Below, piece by piece: positions 12,698-24,130 of a stretch of 36,857 bases of DNA. This stretch comes from Azonexus sp. (GTDB lineage Bacteria; Pseudomonadota; Gammaproteobacteria; Burkholderiales; Rhodocyclaceae). Position 1 is the first letter of the stretch; each line of letters starts with the position of its first letter. Below the pieces are notes generated by a model. It was not told the DNA's origin, made no database searches, and worked only from the letters and a program-made list of their open reading frames with translations. The stretch is taken from positions 1 to 36,857 of the forward strand of contig JAVBXO010000085.1 of the NCBI GenBank assembly GCA_030824535.1, written 5' to 3'. The position numbers were made by a program, and so were the translations under genes.

Positions 12698-14092
12698 TTA
12701 TAAAAAAGTTTGCAGGGCGGCTTGAGCGCGCTCGCGGCCGATCAAAGCAATGACCGCGTCGACCGACGGCGTTTGTGCCTGGCCAGTCAGCAAAACGCGC
12801 AGGGGCATCGCCAACTTGGGCATTTTCAGGCCGTTGCGGGTCACGCATTCCTTGATCAGGGCATTGATCGCCGGGGCTTCCCAGGTAACGTCAGCAAGCG
12901 CACGGGCGAATTCGGCAATGGCCGGACGCGCTTCGTCGCTCAGGTGTTGCGCCAGGAGCTCGGGCTTGGGCTGAACCTTGATGTAAAACACTTCGACGGC
13001 GTCAGCCAGTGCGTTCAGGGTGTTGCTGCGGTCGACGTACAAAGCAACGGCTTTTTCAAGATCCGGACCTTGTCCGGTATTGATGCCGCGTGCGGTCAGT
13101 CGCGGCTTGATCTTTGCGGCCAGTTCGGCAGCCGGCAATTGCTTCATATAGTGCTGATTCAGCCACAGCAGCTTTTCGGTATTGAATTGGGCGGCAGAGG
13201 CGGTGATATGGTCGAGATCAAACCATTCGACAAATTGCTGGCGTGAAAATACTTCCTCGTCGCCGTGTGACCAGCCGAGGCGTGCCAGGTAGTTGATCAC
13301 GGCTTCGGGCAGATAGCCGTCCTCGTCGTATTGCATGACCGAGACGGCGCCGTGACGTTTCGACAGCTTGGCGCCATCGTCGCCCAGAATCATCGACAGG
13401 TGGGCGTAGATCGGTACTTCCGCGCCCAGTGCAGCGAGGATGTTGATCTGGCGCGGAGTATTGTTGACGTGATCGTCGCCGCGAATGACGTGGGTGATGC
13501 CCATATCCCAGTCGTCGACGCAGACGCAGAAGTTGTAAGTCGGCGTGCCATCGCCGCGAGCGATGATCAGGTCGTCGAGTTCGCTATTGGCGAATTCGAT
13601 GCGCCCCTTGACCTGGTCTTCCCAGGCAACGCTACCTTCCTTCGGGTTGCGGAAACGGACGACGGGTTGCACGTCGCTCGGCGGCGTGGGCAGGGTCTTG
13701 CCTGCTTCCGGGCGCCAGCGGCCGTCGTAGCGCGGCTTCTCTTTGCGTGCTTCCTGTTCGGCGCGCAGGGCATCGAGTTCTTCCCTGCTGGTGTAACAGT
13801 AATAGGCGCTGCCGGCAGCCAGCATCTGCTGGATGGCTTCCTTGTAGCGCTCCATGCGCTGCATTTGATAGAACGGACCTTCGTCGTGGTTCAGTTCCAG
13901 CCAGTTCATGCCATCAATAATGGCTTGTACGGCCTCGGGGGTGGAGCGGGCAACGTCGGTATCTTCGATGCGCAGGATGAACTGACCATTGTGGCGACGG
14001 GCGTAAGCCCATGAAAAAAGCGCGGTGCGAGCGCCACCGATGTGCAGGTAGCCAGTCGGGCTGGGGGCAAAGCGAGTACGGACGGGTTTCAT
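12698..14092 (-). CDS. gltX: Glutamyl-tRNA synthetase
   Basis: [29 protein letters not shown] (HIGH region) and [13 protein letters not shown] (KMSKS region). Confidence 0.97.
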   Translation of the reverse strand: MKPVRTRFAPSPTGYLHIGGARTALFSWAYARRHNGQFILRIEDTDVARSTPEAVQAIIDGMNWLELNHDEGPFYQMQRMERYKEAIQQMLAAGSAYYCYTSREELDALRAEQEARKEKPRYDGRWRPEAGKTLPTPPSDVQPVVRFRNPKEGSVAWEDQVKGRIEFANSELDDLIIARGDGTPTYNFCVCVDDWDMGITHVIRGDDHVNNTPRQINILAALGAEVPIYAHLSMILGDDGAKLSKRHGAVSVMQYDEDGYLPEAVINYLARLGWSHGDEEVFSRQQFVEWFDLDHITASAAQFNTEKLLWLNQHYMKQLPAAELAAKIKPRLTARGINTGQGPDLEKAVALYVDRSNTLNALADAVEVFYIKVQPKPELLAQHLSDEARPAIAEFARALADVTWEAPAINALIKECVTRNGLKMPKLAMPLRVLLTGQAQTPSVDAVIALIGRERAQAALQTFL

Positions 14093-14258
14093 CAGTTGAA
14101 TGGATGTCGAGCGGAGTGAAGAGGTCTATTTTAGCTGAGCTTACTCCCGTAAGTTGCTCCGCTGGTGTTATGCGAGGGGTTGGGTGGCATTACTGGGGGG
14201 CGTTTGTTCGCCATGCATCTTTGGTGACTTTAAATTTCAGAAAAAAACATTGAGGGTA

Positions 14259-14286
14259 TTGACTCTGGTGTTATTTGGTCTATAAT
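14259..14286 (+). promoter_or_regulatory. Sigma70 promoter of tRNA-Val
   Basis: TTGACT - 16 nt - TATAAT. Confidence 0.65.
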
Positions 14287-14298
14287 GCGGCCTTCTTC

Positions 14299-14375
14299 AG
14301 GCGGTTAGCTCAGTTGGTTAGAGCGCCACGTTGACATCGTGGAGGTCGTTGGTTCGATTCCAATACCGCCTACCA
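14299..14375 (+). tRNA. tRNA-Val (GAC)
   Basis: AGGCGGT/ACCGCCT acceptor, CCACGTTGACATCGTGG anticodon arm, GGTTCGATTCC, encoded CCA. Confidence 0.95.
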
Positions 14376-14457
14376 AATTCCTGATGAGGTTGATCATGCT
14401 GTTCCGAACTTGCGTCGCAGTTCAGAAAAGATAATAGGGTCAGCTTTGTTGAAATAG

Positions 14458-14487
14458 AAAAGTGCGGCTCTGTCCGCACTTTTTTTT
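14458..14487 (+). terminator. Terminator/attenuator-like hairpin between tRNA-Val and thrS
   Basis: AAAAGTGCGGCTCTGTCCGCACTTTTTTT. Confidence 0.75.
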
Positions 14488-14515
14488 CGTCCAGATTTTT
14501 TGAAGAGTATCTGCC

Positions 14516-16432
14516 ATGCCTGATATCAAACTGCCTGATGGTTCCGTTCGCTGCTACGAGCAGGCTGTCACCGTTGCTGAAGTGGCTGCCAGCATTGGCG
14601 CTGGTCTGGCGCGCGCTGCGCTGGCCGGCAAGGTTGATGGTCAGCTGGTCGATACTTCCTATCTGATCGAGCAGAATGTCGATCTGGCGATCATCACGGA
14701 CAAGGACGCCGACGGCCTGGCGTTGATCCGCCATTCAACGGCGCATCTGCTGGCTTACGCGGTCAAGCAGTTGTTTCCGGAGGCGCAGGTCACCATTGGC
14801 CCGGTCATCGAAAACGGCTTTTACTACGACTTCGCTTACAAGCGCCCGTTTACCCCGGAAGATCTGGTTGCCATCGAAAAGCGCATGGCCGAACTGGCCA
14901 AAAAAGATATTCCGGTGACCCGTGAGGTCTGGGCGCGTGACGATGCGGTCAAGTTCTTCCTCGATCTCGGCGAAAAATACAAGGCCGAGCTGATTGGCGC
15001 CATTCCGGCTGACCAGCAGGTCTCGCTATACCGCGAGGGTGATTTCATCGACCTTTGCCGTGGTCCGCACGTGCCGACGACGGCCAAGCTGAAAGTCTTC
15101 AAATTGATGAAGGTGGCTGGCGCCTACTGGCGCGGTGATCATCGCAATGAGCAGTTGCAGCGCATTTACGGCACGGCCTGGGCCAAGAAGGAAGACCTTG
15201 AAGCTCATCTGCACATGCTGGAAGAAGCCGAGAAGCGCGACCACCGCCGCCTGGGTAAGCAGTTCGACCTGTTTCACATGCAGGAAGAGGCGCCGGGCCT
15301 GGTTTTCTGGCACCCCAAGGGTTGGGCGGTGTGGCAGGAAATCGAGCAATACATGCGTGCCGTTTATCGTAACAACGGTTATCAGGAAGTGCGCTGCCCG
15401 CAGATTCTCGACAAGTCCCTCTGGGAAAAGTCGGGGCATTGGGAGCATTACAAGGACAACATGTTCACGACAGCGTCGGAGAACCGCGATTATGCGGTGA
15501 AGCCGATGAACTGCCCGGGGCATGTTCAGGTCTTCAACTCTGACCTGCGCTCCTATCGCGAACTGCCGCTGCGTTACGGCGAGTTTGGTTCCTGCCATCG
15601 TAACGAACCGACGGGTGCTTTGCATGGCCTGATGCGGGTGCGCGGCTTTGTGCAGGATGATGGTCATATTTTCTGTACCGAAGATCAGATCGAATCCGAA
15701 GTGACGGCTTTTAATGCGCTGGTCAAGAAGGTCTACGCCGATTTCGGGTTTAACGATGTCGCGGTCAAGCTGGCCTTGCGTCCGGATAGCCGTGTTGGCT
15801 CCGATGATGTTTGGGACAAGGCTGAGGATGCTTTGCGTCAGGGTTTGCGTGCTTCCGGGCTGGAGTGGACGGAATTGCCGGGTGAAGGGGCGTTCTACGG
15901 CCCGAAGATCGAATTCCACATCAAGGATGCGATTGGTCGCTCCTGGCAGTGCGGCACCATGCAGGTCGATTTCTCGATGCCGGGTCGTTTGGGCGCTGAA
16001 TACGTTGCTGGTAGCGATGAGCGCAAGATTCCGGTCATGCTGCACCGGGCGATCCTTGGTTCTCTGGAGCGCTTTATCGGCATTCTGATTGAAAACTTTG
16101 CGGGTGCGCTGCCCTTGTGGCTGGCACCAGTGCAGGTGGTGGTGCTGAATATCTCCGAAAAGCAGGCTGATTACGCAGCTGAGCTGGCGCAGAAACTGCA
16201 TCAGGCGGGTTTCCGTGCCGAGGCTGATTTGCGTAACGAGAAAATTACCTATAAAATTCGGGAACATAGCTTGAACCGGCTGCCTTACCAGCTCGTTGTG
16301 GGCGATAAGGAAAAGGCGGACGGACTGGTGGCCGTGCGGACACGCGGAGGTCAGGATCTCGGACAGATGACTGTCGAGGCCTTGATGGAGCGACTTCAAG
16401 GGGAAGTCGCCGCGCGTAGTGGCACGGCTTAA
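14516..16432 (+). CDS. thrS: Threonyl-tRNA synthetase
   Basis: TGS domain, [66 protein letters not shown]. Confidence 0.98.
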   Translation: MPDIKLPDGSVRCYEQAVTVAEVAASIGAGLARAALAGKVDGQLVDTSYLIEQNVDLAIITDKDADGLALIRHSTAHLLAYAVKQLFPEAQVTIGPVIENGFYYDFAYKRPFTPEDLVAIEKRMAELAKKDIPVTREVWARDDAVKFFLDLGEKYKAELIGAIPADQQVSLYREGDFIDLCRGPHVPTTAKLKVFKLMKVAGAYWRGDHRNEQLQRIYGTAWAKKEDLEAHLHMLEEAEKRDHRRLGKQFDLFHMQEEAPGLVFWHPKGWAVWQEIEQYMRAVYRNNGYQEVRCPQILDKSLWEKSGHWEHYKDNMFTTASENRDYAVKPMNCPGHVQVFNSDLRSYRELPLRYGEFGSCHRNEPTGALHGLMRVRGFVQDDGHIFCTEDQIESEVTAFNALVKKVYADFGFNDVAVKLALRPDSRVGSDDVWDKAEDALRQGLRASGLEWTELPGEGAFYGPKIEFHIKDAIGRSWQCGTMQVDFSMPGRLGAEYVAGSDERKIPVMLHRAILGSLERFIGILIENFAGALPLWLAPVQVVVLNISEKQADYAAELAQKLHQAGFRAEADLRNEKITYKIREHSLNRLPYQLVVGDKEKADGLVAVRTRGGQDLGQMTVEALMERLQGEVAARSGTA

Positions 16433-16457
16433 TTATTGATATTTCGGGGGTTTTACC

Positions 16458-16979
16458 ATCGCTCAGAACAAGGCCCATCGTTTAAACGATGAGATCACGG
16501 TACCGGAGATTCGTCTCCAGGGTTTGGAAGGTGAGCAGCTAGGGATCATTAGCATCCGGGCTGCGTTGCAGATGGCCGAAGAAGCCGGGGTTGACCTGGT
16601 TGAAATCGCGCCGACGGCCAAACCGCCGGTCTGTCGCATCATGGATTACGGCAAGTTCAAGTATCAGGAAGCCAAACGTGCCCATGAAGCGAAGCTGAAG
16701 CAAAAGCAGGTGCAGGTTAAGGAAGTCAAGCTGCGCCCGGGTACCGACGAAAACGACTACCAGATCAAGCTGCGGAACATGACGCGCTTCCTTGACGAAG
16801 GCGACAAGGTCAAAGTGACCTTGCGCTTCCGCGGACGCGAAATGGCGCACCAGGAATTTGGTATGCGTCAGCTGGAAAGAATCAAGGCTGATCTCGAGAC
16901 TGAAGGCCAGGTCGAGCAAATGCCGAAAATGGAAGGGCGCCAGATGATCATGGTCATCGCCCCGGCCAAGAAGAAATAG
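16458..16979 (+). CDS. infC: Translation initiation factor IF-3, probable non-canonical ATC start
   Basis: [70 protein letters not shown]; in-frame TGA at 16437, no ATG/GTG/TTG before the conserved N-terminus. The track starts at an internal TTG (16524). Confidence 0.9.
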   Translation: MAQNKAHRLNDEITVPEIRLQGLEGEQLGIISIRAALQMAEEAGVDLVEIAPTAKPPVCRIMDYGKFKYQEAKRAHEAKLKQKQVQVKEVKLRPGTDENDYQIKLRNMTRFLDEGDKVKVTLRFRGREMAHQEFGMRQLERIKADLETEGQVEQMPKMEGRQMIMVIAPAKKK

Positions 16980-16980
16980 T

Positions 16981-17007
16981 TTTTAGGATCCAGCTTTTAG
17001 GATCCAG
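16981..17007. repeat. Short tandem duplication TTTTAGGATCCAG(C) x2
   Basis: TTTTAGGATCCAGC / TTTTAGGATCCAG directly after the infC stop. Confidence 0.9.
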
Positions 17008-17122
17008 TAAGCAGTACTGGCAGCTAGGCAATGTATCGCTGGCAGCCAAAACAAGTGCTTTCAGGTAGTGCAAGCGTTCCCGCCGGGAGCCACCTGACGG
17101 CATGACATTAAGGAGCATCAAA

Positions 17123-17320
17123 ATGCCCAAGATGAAGACCAAGAGCAGCGCCAAAAAGCGCTTTTCGGTCCGCGCTGGTGGTTCCATCAAGCGTGGTCAA
17201 GCCTTCAAGCGTCACATCCTGACCAAGAAGACGACCAAAGTGAAGCGCCATCTGCGCGGTTCGGTTGAAGTTAACGCGCGCGATGCAGCTTCGGTTCGCG
17301 CCATGATGCCCTACGCTTAA
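17123..17320 (+). CDS. rpmI: 50S ribosomal protein L35
   Basis: [46 protein letters not shown]. Confidence 0.96.
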   Translation: MPKMKTKSSAKKRFSVRAGGSIKRGQAFKRHILTKKTTKVKRHLRGSVEVNARDAASVRAMMPYA

Positions 17321-17331
17321 GGAGATAGCAT

Positions 17332-17691
17332 ATGTCCAGAGTTAAACGTGGTGTAACGGCTCGCGCTCGTCACAAGAAGGTCCTGGCGCTGGCCAAGGGT
17401 TACCGTGGTCGTCGCAAGAATGTCTATCGCGTCGCCAAACAGGCGGTGATGAAGGCTGGTCAATACCAGTACCGTGACCGTCGTCAACGGAAGCGCCAAT
17501 TCCGCGCTCTGTGGATCGCTCGTATCAATGCCGCAGCGCGTGAGCTGGGCATGAAGTACAGCACCTTCATGAACGGCCTGAAGAAGGCCAATATCGAAGT
17601 CGACCGCAAGGTCCTGGCCGATCTGGCCGTCTTCGATCAGCCGGCTTTTGCCGCTCTGGCCGCCCAGGCCAAGGCACAGCTCGGCGCCTGA
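17332..17691 (+). CDS. rplT: 50S ribosomal protein L20
   Basis: [58 protein letters not shown]. Confidence 0.98.
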   Translation: MSRVKRGVTARARHKKVLALAKGYRGRRKNVYRVAKQAVMKAGQYQYRDRRQRKRQFRALWIARINAAARELGMKYSTFMNGLKKANIEVDRKVLADLAVFDQPAFAALAAQAKAQLGA

Positions 17692-17705
17692 GCAATCGCT
17701 CATTG

Positions 17706-17734
17706 AAAAAAAGGAGGCGCAAGCCTCCTTTTTT
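17706..17734 (+). terminator. Rho-independent terminator between rplT and pheS
   Basis: AAAAAAAGGAGGCGCAAGCCTCCTTTTTT. Confidence 0.85.
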
Positions 17735-17774
17735 GTTGGTGGCGTTTATTTGTTGTTAGTCGGCAGTTTTGTAA

Positions 17775-18833
<1,059 letters not shown>

Positions 18834-18854
18834 TTTAATTATCGAGTCAAGCCA

Positions 18855-21239
18855 ATGAAATTCTCTGAATCCTGGTTGCGTACCCTCGTCGATCCCAAGC
18901 TGACGAGCGAGGAACTCTCCCATCTATTGACCATGGCCGGTCTCGAAGTTGAAGAACTCGACCCGGTTGCCCCGGCTTTTGCCAGCGTTGTCGTTGCGCA
19001 GGTGCTGGAAGTCGTCAAACATCCCGATGCTGATCGCCTCAATGTGTGCCAGGTCGACATCGGTGATGGTTCGCCGAAACAGATCGTCTGTGGCGCGCCG
19101 AATGTCGCCGCCGGCCTGAAAGTCCCCTGCGCGCTGCCGGGTGCTGAATTGCCGGGCGATTTCAAGATCAAGGTGGCCAAGGTTCGCGGTATCGAATCCT
19201 CGGGCATGCTGTGTTCGGCCAAGGAACTGGGCATTGCCGAAGAGGCCTCTGGCCTGCTGATTTTGCCGGCGGATGCACCGGTCGGGCAGTCGATCCGCCA
19301 GTATCTTGAACTCGACGACCATGTTTTCGAACTGAAGCTGACGCCGAACCGTGCCGATTGCCTGTCGTTGCAGGGGATTGCCCGTGAAGTCGGGGCGATT
19401 ACCGGTGTCGCGACCTGTCTGCCGGTCGTTGCCGAAGTGCCGGCCAGCATTGCCGACAGCCGCGCTGTGGTGCTCGACGCGCCTGCTGCCTGTCCGCTGT
19501 ATTTCGGGCGCATCGTCAAGAATGTCGATGCCAATGCACCGACGCCGGAATGGATGAAGCGTCGCCTGGAACGTAGCGGTATTCGTGCGATTTCGGCGCT
19601 GGTGGATATCACCAATTACGTGATGCTCGAACTCGGTCAGCCGCTGCACGCTTTCGACAACACGCGTCTGGAAGGTGCTGTGCATGCCCGCATGGCCCAG
19701 CCGGAAGAAAAGCTGCTGTTGCTCAACGAGCAGACAATTGCGGTCGACGCCGATATTCTGGTCATTTCCGACGACGCCAAGGCGCTGGCCATGGCCGGCA
19801 TCATGGGTGGCGAGGAAAGTGGCATTACGCTGGCGACGACGGAACTCTTCCTCGAGTCCGCTTTCTTCGCGCCGAAGGCTATCGCCGGCCGCGCCCGTCG
19901 CTACGGTTTTGGTTCCGATGCGTCGCACCGTTTTGAGCGCGGGGTTGATTTTGGCGGTACGCGTGCCGCGATCGAACGCGCAACGCAGCTGATCCTCGAC
20001 ATCTGCGGCGGTCAGGCGGGTCCGGTTGTTGAAGCGCGTGCCGAATTGCCGGCCCGGACGCCGGTGCGTCTGCGTACGGCGCGTGCCGAAAAGGTGCTGG
20101 GTCTGCCGTTGGGCGCTGAACGTATTGCCGCCCTGTTCAAGGGCCTGGCGCTGTCCTTCACGCAGCAAGGCGATGATTTCCTGGTGACGCCGCCGTCCTG
20201 GCGTTTCGACATGGAAATCGAAGAAGACCTGATCGAGGAAATTGCCCGCCTTTACGGCTACGACAATATCCCGGCGCCCGCCCCGCGCGGCCCGCTGAAA
20301 ATGCAGGTCCAGCCCGAAGCCCGTCGCCCGGCCTACCGCGTGCGCCAGATGCTGGCCGACCGTGGTTACCAGGAAGTGGTCAATTTCGCTTTTGTCGAAA
20401 CCGCCTGGGAAGCCGACTTCGCAGCCAAGACCGCCGAGACTGAGCTGATTCGTCTGGCCAATCCGATTGCCAGCCAGATGGCGGTTATGCGGTCGACCCT
20501 GTTTGGCGGCCTGATTTCAAATCTGCAAACCAACCTCAAGCGCAAACAGAACCGGGTTCGTCTGTTCGAAGTTGGTCGCACTTTTCATCGCGATGCCGCT
20601 GCGGCACCGGTTGCTGGTTTTCATCAACCTTGGAAACTCGCCGGTCTGGCTTTTGGTAGCGCGCTGCCGGAAGGCTGGGCGAGTGGCGCACGCAAGGTCG
20701 ACTTTTACGACCTGAAGGGCGACATCGAGGCTTTGCTGGCGCCGGCCGTTCTGCGTTTCGAGAAGCTGAATCATCCGGCCCTGCATCCCGGACGCGCGGC
20801 CAGCATCCTGCTTGATGGCCAGGAAATTGGCTGCCTGGGCGAACTGCATCCGGAATGGGCACAGAAATACGATCTGCCGCAGGCGCCAGTGCTGTTTGAA
20901 CTCGATTTTGATGCGGTCAAGGCCAGCCTGGTTCCAGCCTATGTCGAGGTCTCGAAATTCCCGCCGGTGATCCGCGATCTGGCCGTTGTTGTCGATCAGC
21001 AACTCGCTTTGCAAGCGTTGCTCGACGGCCTCAAAGCCTCGTCGCCAGCTCTGGTTCAGGACGTCCAATTGTTCGATGTGTACGTCGGCAAAGGGGTGCC
21101 TGAAAACAAGAAAAGCCTTGCGTTTCGGATAGTTATGCAAGATACTCAACGAACTTTGCAAGATTCAGAAGTTGATGCTGCGATGCAGCAATTGATCGCT
21201 TGTCTTGAACAAACTTTCAGTGCTCAACTACGCGCATGA
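18855..21239 (+). CDS. pheT: Phenylalanyl-tRNA synthetase beta subunit
   Basis: [34 protein letters not shown]; tRNA-binding, B3/B5 and FDX-ACB domains. Confidence 0.97.
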   Translation: MKFSESWLRTLVDPKLTSEELSHLLTMAGLEVEELDPVAPAFASVVVAQVLEVVKHPDADRLNVCQVDIGDGSPKQIVCGAPNVAAGLKVPCALPGAELPGDFKIKVAKVRGIESSGMLCSAKELGIAEEASGLLILPADAPVGQSIRQYLELDDHVFELKLTPNRADCLSLQGIAREVGAITGVATCLPVVAEVPASIADSRAVVLDAPAACPLYFGRIVKNVDANAPTPEWMKRRLERSGIRAISALVDITNYVMLELGQPLHAFDNTRLEGAVHARMAQPEEKLLLLNEQTIAVDADILVISDDAKALAMAGIMGGEESGITLATTELFLESAFFAPKAIAGRARRYGFGSDASHRFERGVDFGGTRAAIERATQLILDICGGQAGPVVEARAELPARTPVRLRTARAEKVLGLPLGAERIAALFKGLALSFTQQGDDFLVTPPSWRFDMEIEEDLIEEIARLYGYDNIPAPAPRGPLKMQVQPEARRPAYRVRQMLADRGYQEVVNFAFVETAWEADFAAKTAETELIRLANPIASQMAVMRSTLFGGLISNLQTNLKRKQNRVRLFEVGRTFHRDAAAAPVAGFHQPWKLAGLAFGSALPEGWASGARKVDFYDLKGDIEALLAPAVLRFEKLNHPALHPGRAASILLDGQEIGCLGELHPEWAQKYDLPQAPVLFELDFDAVKASLVPAYVEVSKFPPVIRDLAVVVDQQLALQALLDGLKASSPALVQDVQLFDVYVGKGVPENKKSLAFRIVMQDTQRTLQDSEVDAAMQQLIACLEQTFSAQLRA

Positions 21240-21253
21240 TTGAAAAAACCACA

Positions 21254-21556
21254 ATGACGCTTACCAAAGCAGAGCTCGCCGACCTGCTTTTTGAAAAGGT
21301 AGGGCTCAACAAGCGCGAGGCCAAGGACATGGTCGAAGCCTTTTTCGAAGAAATTCGTAATTCGCTGGAAACCGGTGACGGCGTCAAGCTTTCGGGTTTC
21401 GGTAACTTCCAGTTGCGCGACAAACCTCAGCGTCCCGGCCGCAATCCCAAGACCGGCCAGGAAATCCCCATTACGGCGCGCCGGGTTGTGACCTTTCACG
21501 CCAGCCAGAAGTTGAAATCCGACGTCGAGTTAGCCTTTGATGGAACTGCAGCCTAA
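21254..21556 (+). CDS. ihfA: Integration host factor alpha subunit
   Basis: [88 protein letters not shown]. Confidence 0.95.
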   Translation: MTLTKAELADLLFEKVGLNKREAKDMVEAFFEEIRNSLETGDGVKLSGFGNFQLRDKPQRPGRNPKTGQEIPITARRVVTFHASQKLKSDVELAFDGTAA

Positions 21557-21917
21557 TCATCCGGGCAACGACGCGTTGCCCCCCATTCCCGCCAAACGTT
21601 ACTTCACGATTGGTGAGGTGAGTGAGCTCTGCGGCGTCAAGCCGCATGTTCTGCGTTATTGGGAACAGGAGTTTGCTCAGCTCAAGCCGGTCAAGCGCCG
21701 GGGAAATCGTCGTTACTACCAGCATCATGAAGTGCTGCTGGTGCGGCGCATTCGTGAGCTGCTTTATAACGAGGGCTTTACGATCAGCGGTGCGCGGAAT
21801 CGTCTGGGGGAAATCGGGCATGCCGAAGTCCAGGTGGCTGAAGTCATCCAGGCGTCGGCAGTGCCTTTGGCGCTGCGCGAAGAACTGAAATCGATCATTG
21901 ATCTACTTCGGCTTTGA
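21540..21917 (+). CDS. MerR-family transcriptional regulator
   Basis: [70 protein letters not shown]. Confidence 0.9.
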   Translation: MELQPNHPGNDALPPIPAKRYFTIGEVSELCGVKPHVLRYWEQEFAQLKPVKRRGNRRYYQHHEVLLVRRIRELLYNEGFTISGARNRLGEIGHAEVQVAEVIQASAVPLALREELKSIIDLLRL

Positions 21918-21941
21918 CTCCTGCGAAAAATCCGCTATAAT
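21914..21941 (+). promoter_or_regulatory. Sigma70 promoter of tRNA-Pro
   Basis: TTGACT - 16 nt - TATAAT, overlapping the merR-type gene stop. Confidence 0.65.
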
Positions 21942-21951
21942 CATTGGCTCG

Positions 21952-22029
<78 letters not shown>

Positions 22030-22039
22030 AAGAAACAAG

Positions 22040-22074
22040 AAAAAGGCCAGCTCTAACCAGCTGGCCTTTTTTTG
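22040..22074 (+). terminator. Rho-independent terminator after tRNA-Pro
   Basis: AAAAGGCCAGCTctaaccAGCTGGCCTTTTTTT. Confidence 0.85.
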
Positions 22075-22113
22075 TAACTGCAGGCTAGGGCATGTCCTTG
22101 AGGCTGCCGAATG

Positions 22114-22159
22114 AAAATTGCCCGATTTTTGCGGTTGACCGCAGAAATCGGGCAATTTT
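22114..22159. repeat. Copy B of dispersed GGTCGACC-type element in a 46-bp near-perfect inverted repeat
   Basis: AAAATTGCCCGATTTTTGCGGTTGACCGCAGAAATCGGGCAATTTT; core TTGCCCGATTTTTGCGGTTGACCGCA at 22118-22143. Confidence 0.8.
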
Positions 22160-22186
22160 GCTTTTTACGGCCTGGTGCAGCCGGGA

Positions 22187-23875
22187 CTATTCCAGATGTT
22201 CAATCATCAACTGCGGGCTTTCGACGCCCAGGTATTCGTTGATCGCCAGGCGGTAGACCAGACGCGTGCTTTTGCCGGGTTGGGTGGTGAAGTTGAACTG
22301 GATGGCGTCGAGGCGGCTGTTGCCTTTTTTCAGGCGCAGTTTGAGGTGCTTTTCCTTGAGCACGCGTTGTTGTTCGACTTCGAAGTGGTCGACGAACAGC
22401 GGCGCCGGGAAGCCCTGGCCCCAGATTTCGTTTTCCAGCAGGTGGGCGGTTTCCAGCGAGATGTAGCCGCCTTCGAGTTCGCCGTCGGTTTCCAGCGTCC
22501 GGGTGAGGTCGGCGGGATCGATGAGTTCCTGGGCGACTTGGGCGAAGCTGGCGCGGAATTTTTCGAAATCGTCTTCGTGCAGCGTCGCGCCGGCGGCCAT
22601 CGCGTGACCGCCAAAACGCACCAGCAAGCCGGGGTTGCGCTTGGCGACAAGGTCGAGCGCGTCGCGCAGGTGCAGGCCGGGGATCGAACGGCCCGAGCCC
22701 TTGATGATGCCGCCTTCGCCGGGAGCAAAGGCGAACACCGGGCGGTGGAGTTTTTCCTTGATGCGCGAGGCGAGGATGCCGACGACGCCTTCGTGCCAGT
22801 CGGGGTCGAACAGGGCGATGCCGGGCGCGTTGTCGTCGAATTCGGCGCTTTCGAGCAGTTGTAGCGCCTGTTCCTGCATGCCGGCTTCGATGTCGCGGCG
22901 TTCGCGGTTGAAGGCGTCGAGCTGCTGGGCGATGCTCAGTGCGCGCGCCGGGTCGTCGGTCAGTAGACATTCGACGCCGAGGCGCATGTCGGCCAGCCGG
23001 CCGGCGGCATTCAGGCGCGGGCCGAGGATAAAGCCGAAGTCCATCGCCGTCGCCTTGCGCGGATCGCGGCCACCAGCCTTGAACAGTGCGGCGATGCCGG
23101 CCTGCATGCGCCCGGCGCGCACGCGCTTGAGGCCCTGGCTGACGAGGATGCGGTTGTTGCGGTCGAGCTTGACGACGTCGGCGACAGTGCCGAGCGCCAC
23201 CAGATCAAGCAGGTCGGCAAAATTCGGTTCCGGGCGTTCGGCAAAGAAACCGCGTTCGCGCAGTTCGGCGCGCAAGGCGAGCATGACGTAGAACATCACG
23301 CCGACGCCGGCGATGTTTTTGGACGGAAAATCGCAACCGGGCTGGTTGGGATTGACGATGCAATCGGCGGCCGGCAGCGAGTCGCCCGGCAGGTGGTGGT
23401 CGGTGATCAGCGTCGCGATGCCGTGCTGCTGGGCGCGGGCGACGCCTTCGAGGCTGGCGATGCCGTTGTCGACGGTGATGATCAGGTCAGGCATCTGCTG
23501 CGCCGCGAGGTCGACGATTTCCGGCGATAGCCCGTAGCCGAGCTTGAAGCGGTCGGGCAGCAGGAAATCGACATCGGCGCCAAGCGCCTTCAGCGCGCGC
23601 ATGCCGACGGCCGTGGCGGTGGCGCCGTCGCAGTCGTAATCGCCGATGATCAGGAGTTTGGCTTCGGCCTCGATGGCATCGGCCAGCATCTGCGCTGCTT
23701 CCGTGGCGTTGGTCAGGCTGGCCGGCGGCAGCAGGGATTTGAGTTCGTAGTCGAGCTCGGCCTTGTCGGTCACGCCACGCGCGGCGTAAAGGCGGGCGAG
23801 CAGCGGGTGCATGCCCTGTTGTTCGAGTTGCCAGACGGTACGCGGCGAGCTTTTGCGGGTGACGATGCGGGTCAA
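22187..23875 (-). CDS. recJ: Single-stranded-DNA-specific exonuclease RecJ, probable TTG start
   Basis: DYDCDGATATAVGMRAL, ITVDNGIASLEGVARAQQHGIATLITDHHLPGDSLP, GGHAMAAGATL. The track extends to 23995; TTG at 23875 gives the family-like N-terminus. Confidence 0.92.
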   Translation of the reverse strand: MTRIVTRKSSPRTVWQLEQQGMHPLLARLYAARGVTDKAELDYELKSLLPPASLTNATEAAQMLADAIEAEAKLLIIGDYDCDGATATAVGMRALKALGADVDFLLPDRFKLGYGLSPEIVDLAAQQMPDLIITVDNGIASLEGVARAQQHGIATLITDHHLPGDSLPAADCIVNPNQPGCDFPSKNIAGVGVMFYVMLALRAELRERGFFAERPEPNFADLLDLVALGTVADVVKLDRNNRILVSQGLKRVRAGRMQAGIAALFKAGGRDPRKATAMDFGFILGPRLNAAGRLADMRLGVECLLTDDPARALSIAQQLDAFNRERRDIEAGMQEQALQLLESAEFDDNAPGIALFDPDWHEGVVGILASRIKEKLHRPVFAFAPGEGGIIKGSGRSIPGLHLRDALDLVAKRNPGLLVRFGGHAMAAGATLHEDDFEKFRASFAQVAQELIDPADLTRTLETDGELEGGYISLETAHLLENEIWGQGFPAPLFVDHFEVEQQRVLKEKHLKLRLKKGNSRLDAIQFNFTTQPGKSTRLVYRLAINEYLGVESPQLMIEHLE

Positions 23876-24056
23876 GGTGGATTCCTGGTGGTTTGAATGA
23901 TTTAGCGGCGGCTCATTACGCCGGCCCTGGTTCTGGAGTATGGGCGGGGAAAGCGGCAGACGACCGTGCTGCGAGATTTTCTCCTCCCCTGACAAGGGGA
24001 GGCCGGGAGGGTTTGAGGATTTTTGAATGGCACTTACTTAAGTCAAAAACTTGCAT

Positions 24057-24114
24057 GTAGGTGCGAATTCATTCGCACGAAATACCTCGACCGTGCGAAT
24101 GAATTCGCACCTAC
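24057..24114. repeat. REPIN/BIME-like inverted pair of GTAG-type REP units
   Basis: GTAGGTGCGAATTCATTCGCACG / CGTGCGAATGAATTCGCACCTAC, 23-bp perfect arms, 12-nt spacer; each arm is itself palindromic. Confidence 0.85.
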
Positions 24115-24130
24115 GCATCATCGTCTTCCT

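Noticed and set aside
15026-16399. 457-aa minus-strand ORF opposite thrS
   Set aside because: Shadow ORF of a high-GC gene; no domain signal, and thrS is unambiguous.
18924-20168. 414-aa minus-strand ORF opposite pheT
   Set aside because: Antisense shadow of pheT.
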